From Ruminococcaceae bacterium P7 (GTDB lineage: Bacteria > Bacillota > Clostridia > Oscillospirales > Acutalibacteraceae), in NCBI GenBank assembly GCA_900100595.1, contig FMUA01000020.1, positions 1 to 47,303 on the forward strand: a stretch of 47,303 nt of DNA. Direction: 5' to 3'. Both the position numbers and the translations under genes were made by a program. Below the pieces are notes generated by a model, which saw only the letters and a list, made by a program, of their open reading frames with translations, did no database searches and had not been told where the DNA came from. Numbering within the stretch: the stretch's first letter is position 1; each line of letters begins with the position of its first letter. This document shows, piece after piece, positions 35,387 to 42,585 of this stretch.

Positions 35387-38227
35387 ATGAAAAACAAAAC
35401 AATCGCAGTGGTGACGGCTCTGATGCTGCTCATCGTCTCGTGTATCGGCGGTCTGACTTTTACGGCTCAGGCGGCAGGCACGCAGACAGGCGCGGCACTG
35501 ATTGTCCGTTCCGAGTCCAACTTTTTTGACGATAACACCTCCATCAGCTATGCGAATGGTATCGTCCCCAAACAGGTAATGGTAGATTACTATCTGGAAG
35601 CGCCGCAGTACCGCATCATCAACGGTCAGTACACGCTCCGCTACGATCCCACCGTCCTGCGTTTCAGCGAGGAGTCCAACATGGACGAGGATGATAACTA
35701 CACCCTCTGCCCCGTTGCGAAATCCGTTGTCGCAAACTTCGACTACAGCTACGGTGAGGCGCGTTTCAATTTCAGCAACGGCGATAATCCCAAGCTTCTT
35801 GTGAAAACAAACGGAACCCCCGTTGCCGTTGTACATCTGGTCTTTGATGTGATCGGCGAGGGCGACACGACGGTTTACCTTGATGTTTTCAAGCAGACCT
35901 TCACCGATCTGGTTCCCAAGACGGATTACAACGACTGGTACGTCTACTACGCCGAGGCGGAGGATCAGGGCGAAAGTGTGAAAACAATGTTCCGCAACGG
36001 CGGCGCGAAGATCTACACCGAGTTTTCTCCCGACTACAACTTCCCTCCCGGAAAATACATCTTCGGTGACGTGAACCTCGACGGCATCGTCGACATCACC
36101 GACGCGACCCTCGTTCAGCTTCACATCGTCGGCAAGCCGAAATTACAGCTCAAGGGCATCAAGGCGTTCCTCGCGGACGTCGATGACAGCGGCGATATCG
36201 ACATCACCGACGCGACCTTTATTCAGCTTTATTCCAACAACAGCAACCGTGAGCTGAAGAGAACGGGCGATCCCTTTGTGGTTCCCGAACCCGCTCCCAC
36301 ACAGCCCACGACGCAGAAGCCCACGCAGCCCACGACACAGAAGCCTACGCAGAAGCCCACTGTAAAGCCCACGACTCAGCCTGTTACACAGCCGACGACT
36401 CAGAAGCCCTCCGGCAAGTCGCTGACCGTTACGGCGACCTCCAATGTTTTCCCGCAGGCTTCGACCACCTTTGACCCCGTAACCAATCAGTTTACAGTTA
36501 CATGGTGGATCAACATTACGGCGGACAAGATGGTCAACACCCAGTTTGCCATCAGCTATGACAAAAACGTGCTCTCATATGATACGACCGACGGCGTCAA
36601 TCAGGTCTATGACGAGGACGATCCCGACGACATTTCCAATTATCTCGTTCTCCGCGCTACAAAGGGCGACGGAACCGTCATCAACACCGAGCCCGAATCC
36701 ATGCCGGACGGCGGTATCCGCGGCAACGCCTCCCGTCTGAAGGGCTACAAGCTGACAAACAGCGACGGACGCGTTCCGTTTATCTCCGTCACCTTCAATC
36801 CCAAGAAGGGCGCGCAGGGTCAGACCACGGTTCACCTCGACGTTGAGATCCTGCAGCTCGGCAGCGGCAGCGGAGACACCTACTCCTTCATCAATCAGTC
36901 CGAGATCGTCAATCACGACATCTCTTATCTGCCCAACGGCGTTGCTTCGGCAGTATACGCCGGCACCTTCCGCGATGTCAAGGACGATCCCCAGCCCACA
37001 CAGCCCGCTACTCAGCCCACCACGCAGGCTCCTACGCAGCCTGTTACGCAGCCCTCCGGCAAGTCGCTGACCGTCGCGGCTACCTCCAACATCTTCCCGC
37101 AGGCGACCACCACCTTCAACCCCGTGACCGATCAGATCACCGTTACATGGTGGATCAACATTACGGCGGACAAGATGGTCAACACCCAGTTCAGCATCAC
37201 CTATGACAAGAGTAAGCTGGAATTTGACGAAACAGACGGCGTCAATCAGGTTTACGACGAGGATTTCCCCGATGAAATTGCCAATTCGCTCGTTCTCCGC
37301 GCGACAAAAGGAAACGGCACCGTGATCAACACCGATCCCGAATCCATGCCGAACGGCGGCATCCTCGGAAACGCTTCCCGTCCCAACGGCTTCAAGCTCA
37401 CGAACGCCGACAACCGCGTTCCCTTTGTATCCGTCACCTTCAAGCCCAAGGAAGGCGCCGAGGGTACGACCGTTGTAAACCTCAATATTGAGATCCTGCA
37501 GCTCGGCGATTCCAACAACGGCTTCTACTACTTCATCAATCAGTCACAGATCGTCAATTCCGACATTTCCTACCTGCCCTCCGGCGCGGCGTCCGCAGTT
37601 TACGCAGGCGCTTTCGATGAAACAGCCGAACAGCTCACCGATCCCACTCCGTCAAAGGCACTGACCGTTGCGGCTTCCTCCAATATCTTCCCGCAGGCCT
37701 CCACCACCTTTAACCCCGATACCAAGCAGGTGACCGTTACATGGTGGATCAACATTGAATCATACAAAATGGTCAACACGCAGTTTGCCATCACCTATGA
37801 CAAGAGCAAGCTTGAATTTGACACCGCAGACGGCGTCAATCTGGTTTATGATGAGGATGATCCCGACGATATTTCCAATTATCTCGTTCTCCGCGCGACA
37901 AACGGCGACGGAACGATCATCAACACCAATCCCGAATCCATGCCGAACGGCGGCATCCTCGGAAACGCCTCCCGCATCAACGGCTTCAAGCTGACAAACA
38001 GCAGCGAGCGCGTTCCGTTTGTTTCCGTCACCTTCAAGCCCAAGAACGGCGCAGAGGGAATCACCTCCGTGAACCTCGATGTTCAGATCATGCAGCTCGG
38101 CAATTCCGAGAGCGAGTCCTTCTATCTCATCGACCGTTCAAAAGTCGTCGATAATGACATCTCCTACCTCCCCTCCGGTTCGGCGTGCGCAGTGTACGCA
38201 GGTACCTTTGACGCGAACAAGCAGTAA
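35387..38227 (+). CDS. Scaffoldin-like protein: cohesin-like domains plus internal dockerin
   Basis: 946 residues. Signal peptide (1-27); an N-terminal beta-rich domain with a cohesin-style NGQYTLRYDPTVLRFSEE strand pair (about 30-215); a type I dockerin (226-283) with FGDVNLDGIVDITDATLVQL and ADVDDSGDIDITDATFIQL; a PTQKPTTQP-type linker; and three near-identical domains of about 180 residues (345-527, 560-742, 757-942), each with FAISYDKNVLSYD-like and VPFISVTFNPKKGA-like strands, split by Thr/Pro linkers (the last shortened). The strand pattern and linkers suggest cohesins, making this a scaffoldin that could bind dockerin proteins and itself dock elsewhere; an adhesive repeat is the alternative. 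It ends without a sorting signal, so it would be held by its dockerin or released. Confidence 0.75.
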   Translation: MKNKTIAVVTALMLLIVSCIGGLTFTAQAAGTQTGAALIVRSESNFFDDNTSISYANGIVPKQVMVDYYLEAPQYRIINGQYTLRYDPTVLRFSEESNMDEDDNYTLCPVAKSVVANFDYSYGEARFNFSNGDNPKLLVKTNGTPVAVVHLVFDVIGEGDTTVYLDVFKQTFTDLVPKTDYNDWYVYYAEAEDQGESVKTMFRNGGAKIYTEFSPDYNFPPGKYIFGDVNLDGIVDITDATLVQLHIVGKPKLQLKGIKAFLADVDDSGDIDITDATFIQLYSNNSNRELKRTGDPFVVPEPAPTQPTTQKPTQPTTQKPTQKPTVKPTTQPVTQPTTQKPSGKSLTVTATSNVFPQASTTFDPVTNQFTVTWWINITADKMVNTQFAISYDKNVLSYDTTDGVNQVYDEDDPDDISNYLVLRATKGDGTVINTEPESMPDGGIRGNASRLKGYKLTNSDGRVPFISVTFNPKKGAQGQTTVHLDVEILQLGSGSGDTYSFINQSEIVNHDISYLPNGVASAVYAGTFRDVKDDPQPTQPATQPTTQAPTQPVTQPSGKSLTVAATSNIFPQATTTFNPVTDQITVTWWINITADKMVNTQFSITYDKSKLEFDETDGVNQVYDEDFPDEIANSLVLRATKGNGTVINTDPESMPNGGILGNASRPNGFKLTNADNRVPFVSVTFKPKEGAEGTTVVNLNIEILQLGDSNNGFYYFINQSQIVNSDISYLPSGAASAVYAGAFDETAEQLTDPTPSKALTVAASSNIFPQASTTFNPDTKQVTVTWWINIESYKMVNTQFAITYDKSKLEFDTADGVNLVYDEDDPDDISNYLVLRATNGDGTIINTNPESMPNGGILGNASRINGFKLTNSSERVPFVSVTFKPKNGAEGITSVNLDVQIMQLGNSESESFYLIDRSKVVDNDISYLPSGSACAVYAGTFDANKQ
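36416..38212 (+). repeat. Three direct repeats of about 550 bp in the scaffoldin-like gene
   Basis: Copies at about 36416-36970, 37061-37610 and 37652-38212 each start with a (T/G)C(G/A)CTGACCGT(T/C) motif and share long identical runs, for example ACATGGTGGATCAACATT. They code for the three near-identical domains. High DNA identity suggests recent amplification or gene conversion, and copy number could vary between strains. Confidence 0.9.
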
Positions 38228-38248
38228 CCGGGCAAACAACAAAGCATC

Positions 38249-38283
38249 AAAAAATCCTCTGACGATCGTCAGAGGATTTTTTC
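38249..38283. terminator. Bidirectional terminator between scaffoldin gene and pilus operon
   Basis: AAAAAATCCTCTGACGA / TCGTCAGAGGATTTTTT is a long perfect stem with A- and T-runs on both sides, placed between the convergent genes ending at 38227 and 38295. Confidence 0.9.
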
Positions 38284-38294
38284 ATTCTGTGATA

Positions 38295-38909
38295 TTATTT
38301 GATCTCTTTCATTTTGCATCTGACCGTGATGCGCTCGGTTCCCGAGAAATTACAGGTAAAGAGCGTGATATCCCAGTCGTTTTCGTGCTGCTTTTCCGTG
38401 AGGACGTCGTTCTGGTTGGGCTTGAGCATCTCCAGATTGACGACCTCGCAGCTGTAGGTATGGTTCTCCACGTCGGTGAAATTCACCTCAGAGCCGATGC
38501 CCAGCTCGCTGATCCTGCCAAAATGCGCGTCGTAGTTATGCGCGCCGATGACCATGTTCCTGCGGTAGATCGTGCCGCTGTACAAACAGGGCGTCACCTG
38601 CAGCGAGTCGTAATCGAACGACGCGAGCACGGGAAGCTCCAGCTCCAGCTCGGGAATCGTTAGAATCCCCGCGTAGCGCGCGTCCTGAACCGTCAGCTCG
38701 GGCATCGAGCGGTCGGGATTGTCGGTCGGAAAGGTTTCGCCCTGCTCCTCGCTTTCCGCGGCGATCTGCCCGGACAGCTCCGCGACGATCTCCGCCGACG
38801 CGGTCTGCGCCTGCTGCGACTCAAACCGGTTATGTAAAAAAACAGCAAGGGCTGCTGCCATACACAACAGCCCTGCTAACAGGATAATCCATCCGAACTT
38901 ACTTTTCAT
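38295..38909 (-). CDS. Small sortase, last gene of the pilus operon
   Basis: 204 residues: an N-terminal membrane helix (about 6-26), a Glu/Ala-rich stalk, then the sortase fold with His124 (IGAHNYDAHFG), Cys186 (TLFTC) and Arg193 (TERITVRC). All three catalytic residues are present. It lacks a C-terminal membrane helix, unlike the other sortase in the operon, so it is more likely a housekeeping-type or accessory enzyme, for instance one that fixes the assembled pilus to the wall. It overlaps the anchor-pilin gene by 11 nt. The exact sortase class cannot be fixed by eye. Confidence 0.88.
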   Translation of the reverse strand: MKSKFGWIILLAGLLCMAAALAVFLHNRFESQQAQTASAEIVAELSGQIAAESEEQGETFPTDNPDRSMPELTVQDARYAGILTIPELELELPVLASFDYDSLQVTPCLYSGTIYRRNMVIGAHNYDAHFGRISELGIGSEVNFTDVENHTYSCEVVNLEMLKPNQNDVLTEKQHENDWDITLFTCNFSGTERITVRCKMKEIK

Positions 38910-39906
38910 CGCGATTCTTCCTTATCATCAGCACACCGGTCAAAAACAGCACCACACCCGCAAAGCTCAGCACGGGCACCGGCCAATTCAGCTGACCTGT
39001 CTGCGGAATATACGGCGTTACCGGCGTCGTCGGCCTCGGCGTTGTCGGCGTGTACGGTGTCGTCGGACGTGTCGGAGACGTCGGTGAGGTGGGACCCGTC
39101 GGAGTCGTCGGCGCGGTCGGCTCTGTCGGCTCTGTCGGCGCCGTCGTCTCGGGAACATCGGGAATCGCGTTCGTGATCACAAACGCATAGCCCTTCCGTG
39201 AGATTTCCACCTTGCATTCGATCTCCGGCTCCTCCTCGGTCACCGACCACTGGTACCGCGTATCGAGGTCCTTCCAGACGTATTTCCAGCTGTTGCCCGC
39301 GTTCAGCGTGACGGTGTCATACACCTCAGAGCCGCGCAGGAGCTGTACCTTGACGTCGGGATAGGTCGTTATCTGTCCCGCGGGGTCTTTCCATATCTTC
39401 AGAACGCTGATATCGGTCAGCTTGTCGGTATGCTTTTCAAACTTGACCTTTCCCCTGACGTACCATTCCTGCACCCCATCGTGCGGAAACGGCAGAGAAA
39501 TCAGGGACGGCATCACCGTGTAATATGTTTCTCCTACCTTCGTACTCTCGCCGATCACGAGATATACGCCCTTTTCCAGCGCTTCAAAATCGACCCTGCC
39601 GCTGCCGTCCGTCTTGTCGCTGCGGAGTGCGGGGATCATGTCCCGCTGAATATAGGCGGCAAGGGTCTGCGCGGCGTTCTCGCTGTTCAGATCCACGTGA
39701 TAGCGCTCAAATTCCTCGGTGGGTACGACACCCGAATCGGTGATCAGCGCCACACGGTAAAGACTGAACGGAACATCGCTCAGCTCATATACCATTTCAA
39801 TGGAGCCTGTGCGCTCCGCACCTCTCGAAACGGACACGGAGCATACCAACAGCATGACGCATATCAGCACCGCTGTCAGTACGGAGGTTCTCTTTTTTGT
39901 TTTCAT
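38899..39906 (-). CDS. Minor (anchor) pilin with IPQTG sorting signal
   Basis: 335 residues. Signal peptide (1-29), a first beta domain (30-150) with LEKGVYLVIGES, a Cna B-type domain (about 160-250, VLKIWKDPAGQ ... YQWSVTEEEPEI ending FVITNAIPD), a Thr/Pro linker of repeated PT units (255-300), then IPQTGQLNW, a hydrophobic helix and RKNRDEK tail. This order is typical of the short anchor subunit that joins pili to the wall. The neighbours are the pilin sortase upstream (35-nt gap) and the small sortase downstream (overlap). Which sortase uses IPQTG is not shown by the sequence. Confidence 0.88.
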   Translation of the reverse strand: MKTKKRTSVLTAVLICVMLLVCSVSVSRGAERTGSIEMVYELSDVPFSLYRVALITDSGVVPTEEFERYHVDLNSENAAQTLAAYIQRDMIPALRSDKTDGSGRVDFEALEKGVYLVIGESTKVGETYYTVMPSLISLPFPHDGVQEWYVRGKVKFEKHTDKLTDISVLKIWKDPAGQITTYPDVKVQLLRGSEVYDTVTLNAGNSWKYVWKDLDTRYQWSVTEEEPEIECKVEISRKGYAFVITNAIPDVPETTAPTEPTEPTAPTTPTGPTSPTSPTRPTTPYTPTTPRPTTPVTPYIPQTGQLNWPVPVLSFAGVVLFLTGVLMIRKNRDEK

Positions 39907-39941
39907 ATACCCTCATCTCCTTCCAACACTACCCAAAAATA

Positions 39942-40760
39942 CTACGATCTTTTCCTGCGCTTGTGCGTGATGATTACGATAAACAAAATAATCACAACGG
40001 GAATACCCAAGAACGGTGCTACCAGCAGCGGATCGATCTGAAGCGCGTCCGCGGAAACCCTGATCTCCGCAGCCTGCTCGTTCTCCACGCGATGCCCTCT
40101 GACAAGCAGCCTGTGCGTATTGACGCCGTAGGGCGTACACGTCATCAGCGTGCACAAGTCCTCACCCGGCACGATCTGGAGCTTTTCGGTCTCCTCGGGA
40201 AGCACGACGCTGATCTCATCCACCTCGTAGCTGAGCGTTTCGTCGAGCGTTCTCAGCGTAAAGGTGTCCCCGACAACGAGCTTGTCCAGACTGGTGAACA
40301 GCTTTGCCGACGGCAGGCCTCTGTGGCCTGATACGACGCAGTGTGTGCTTTTGCCGCCAACGGGCAGCGAGGTTCCCTCGAGATGTCCGATAGCGATCTG
40401 GAGCACGTCCACGCCCGTTCCGTGATAGACCGGGAGCGATACGCCCAGCTTCGGAATTTCAATCGTTGACATGATGCCGCGTCCCGCGATATCCAGAAGG
40501 CTTTCGTACTCCTTCATTTCGTCGTCGGTGAGCTTCCAGTGCGCCGGCATCCTTGCAAGACGCGTGTTGTAATCGACTGCTGCGTCCCACATTTTCTGAT
40601 ATTCCTCTGAGTCGATCTCGGAAACCGATTCGGCGTAGGTATTGATATCCTTCGCCCGGCTGACATTGTTGATGAAATCGCTCAGCGTTGGGTATAGCAG
40701 CAAGGACAGCCCTGAGAGCATAACTATAAAAATCAGTGTTGTGAATAACTTATTTTTCAT
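39942..40760 (-). CDS. Class C (pilin) sortase
   Basis: 272 residues with membrane helices at both ends (about 5-25 and 240-262), the hallmark of pilin-polymerising sortases. Catalytic His146 is in SGHRGLPSAKLF, Cys208 in TLMTC and Arg217 in NTHRLLVRGHR. The region before the fold (about 60-95) would hold the class C lid, but the usual DP-aromatic lid motif is not evident. It lies 72 nt downstream of the backbone pilin gene, after a strong stem-loop, and should link backbone subunits through the LPXTG-type threonine. Confidence 0.93.
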   Translation of the reverse strand: MKNKLFTTLIFIVMLSGLSLLLYPTLSDFINNVSRAKDINTYAESVSEIDSEEYQKMWDAAVDYNTRLARMPAHWKLTDDEMKEYESLLDIAGRGIMSTIEIPKLGVSLPVYHGTGVDVLQIAIGHLEGTSLPVGGKSTHCVVSGHRGLPSAKLFTSLDKLVVGDTFTLRTLDETLSYEVDEISVVLPEETEKLQIVPGEDLCTLMTCTPYGVNTHRLLVRGHRVENEQAAEIRVSADALQIDPLLVAPFLGIPVVIILFIVIITHKRRKRS

Positions 40761-40781
40761 TCCCTCAGGGTTCTCCTTGCT

Positions 40782-40818
40782 GTTTTACAGCCTGATACGG
40801 GTACCAGGCTGTAAAACA
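40782..40818 (-). terminator. Intercistronic stem-loop between backbone pilin and sortase genes
   Basis: GTTTTACAGCCTG / CAGGCTGTAAAAC, a 13-bp perfect stem with a ten-base loop. There is no clear T-run after it on the minus strand, so it may be a partial terminator or an RNA-stabilising structure that keeps pilin mRNA more abundant than sortase mRNA. Confidence 0.55.
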
Positions 40819-40832
40819 AGATTTGCAACAGC

Positions 40833-42515
40833 TTATTTAGCTCTGCGCTTTACAACAATCAGAACGACTGCCGCCGCGACAAGCACGCCGCCTGCGATGT
40901 AGAAGATGGTGGTACCGATACCGCCGGTGCCGGGGAGGTCATAAACCTTGGTGTTGACGATGCCCATGAATACGGTTGCATCGCTGACCTGAGAGGTCGT
41001 AAAGTCGATAACCGCGTTGTCGGGGTCGGAATCGAGCTTTGCAGCGAAGCTGATCAGCGCGTCCTTCGCATCGGTGGTCCAGTTCTGTGCTCTGTCGTCG
41101 TCGATGTCGGGCAGGATCTTCGCATCGATGGTGAACTCGATGTCGTTAGCCAGTACCTTGAAGCCGGTGGGAGCGCTCTTCTCGCGAAGTACATACTCGC
41201 CCTTGTCAAGGCCGCGAACGATGAAGATACCGTCCTTGTCAGATGTGAGCAGCTCAGCGTCTGCTACGTTCTTTACCCAGTAGGAGCCGTTGGTGGAATT
41301 GGAGGAATAGTACTCGCCGTCAGAGTTGAGGAGGTAGAATTCCGCACCCTTCAAGGGCTTCTCGGAGGTGTCATACTTGGTTACGTCGAGCTTGTAGGTG
41401 AATACGATAACCTTATCCTTGGGAGTCTCACCGTGAGAGGTGGGAGTGGTCGGATTGTTGGAATACTCGAGGTATACTTCGTTGGTGTTGCCGTCAAAGC
41501 CGACAACCGCGTCGTCGTTAAGGGTCGCGTTGTAGCGAACGATCAGTACGCTGGTAGCGCTGAGCTTGGGAATCTCGGAGATGATGTCGTTGCAGACTAC
41601 GTTGAGGGATGTAACGCCGGTTCTGTCAACGGTGTAGTTGATGACGAAAGCGTCGGTAACGTCAGCTACATAGCTGTATTTGCCGTTCTTGACGTCGTAG
41701 AGGGAAACGGTGGTCGCAGCCTTGTCCGCGTTGGTGTAGGTCAGACCCTTGGAAAGAGTATCGCGGAAAGCGTAGAAGTACTCGTCGAACTCGGCATAGT
41801 TCTCGGGGATGGTACCGATCAGCTCGAAGGGAACGGAATCGCCGATGCAGTAGTCAGCAACATCGTTGTAGCCCTTGCCGTAGTTGAGAGGGATCTTGGT
41901 GCCGTCCTTCTCGGCGTAGATGGTCTGGCTGGCGTAGTCAACGTCGTAGGTGTTTTCCTGTACCTTCTTCTCAACCCGGGGAACGGAAGCCTTGACCTTG
42001 ATGTGAACCTTGCTGTCCGCTGCCATCTTCAGGATGACGGGGTTGGTCACGCCGCTGGTGGAAGCGTCCTCAAAGAGGTAGTAGCCCGCTTCGGAAATGG
42101 TGTCGCCGTCCTTGTAGGGACCGCCGAACTTTACTCTGGCATAGCTGTATGCGCAGTTGGCGAAAGCCTTTGCGATATCGCTGTTGTCTTCGTAGTCGGC
42201 AAGAACTCTTGCAACATCGTCGGCAGTATCGCAGTCAGCAAAAATGTTGACGCCGCCTACCTTGAAGTCGCTGCTTGTTCTGAGCTCGTTGAGGAAGTTG
42301 TTTCTCTGGCTGGTTGTTCTGAACATGCTACCCCATTGAACATCAGTGAGGTACTGATTCTCAACGCCTGTTGCGGTGAAGATCTGATATGCGTTGAAAT
42401 CATGAGAAAGAATTTCTCTTTCGGTCTCGCTGTTCGCCGCGAAGGCGGACATGGTGGAAAGCATAAGGACCGCAATAGCCATTATGATCCCGGTGATTTT
42501 TTGGGGCATTTTCAT
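40833..42515 (-). CDS. Backbone pilin with isopeptide (SpaA/FctA-like) domains
   Basis: 560 residues. Signal peptide (1-27 from the preferred start), N-terminal domain with a SEAGYYLFED strand (about 130-150), middle D2-like domain (about 200-390), Cna B/SpaA-like domain (about 400-490) with the E-box YVLREKSAPTGF, sorting signal LPGTGGIGT, hydrophobic helix and KRRAK tail. The Glu of the E-box normally promotes an isopeptide bond in pilin domains. The start at 42515 follows AAAGGAATG; a longer in-frame extension overlaps the previous gene and is rejected. It is the most likely polymer subunit of the operon. Confidence 0.93.
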   Translation of the reverse strand: MKMPQKITGIIMAIAVLMLSTMSAFAANSETEREILSHDFNAYQIFTATGVENQYLTDVQWGSMFRTTSQRNNFLNELRTSSDFKVGGVNIFADCDTADDVARVLADYEDNSDIAKAFANCAYSYARVKFGGPYKDGDTISEAGYYLFEDASTSGVTNPVILKMAADSKVHIKVKASVPRVEKKVQENTYDVDYASQTIYAEKDGTKIPLNYGKGYNDVADYCIGDSVPFELIGTIPENYAEFDEYFYAFRDTLSKGLTYTNADKAATTVSLYDVKNGKYSYVADVTDAFVINYTVDRTGVTSLNVVCNDIISEIPKLSATSVLIVRYNATLNDDAVVGFDGNTNEVYLEYSNNPTTPTSHGETPKDKVIVFTYKLDVTKYDTSEKPLKGAEFYLLNSDGEYYSSNSTNGSYWVKNVADAELLTSDKDGIFIVRGLDKGEYVLREKSAPTGFKVLANDIEFTIDAKILPDIDDDRAQNWTTDAKDALISFAAKLDSDPDNAVIDFTTSQVSDATVFMGIVNTKVYDLPGTGGIGTTIFYIAGGVLVAAAVVLIVVKRRAK

Positions 42516-42537
42516 TTTTTTACATTCCTTTCTTAAA

Positions 42538-42565
42538 ATTATTTTAGTAAATGAAAATATCTCAA
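42538..42565 (-). promoter_or_regulatory. Possible internal promoter of the backbone pilin gene
   Basis: Minus-strand TTGAGA (42560-42565), 16-bp spacer, AATAAT (42538-42543) in the 70-bp gap between tip and backbone genes. It could raise backbone pilin over the tip protein. Weak evidence. Confidence 0.3.
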
Positions 42566-42585
42566 GCTTAAAAGTCGAAACTTTT

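Noticed and set aside
41433..42536. 367-codon plus-strand frame opposite the backbone pilin gene
   Set aside because: Composition is Val/Gly-rich shadow; the pilin on the other strand is unmistakable.
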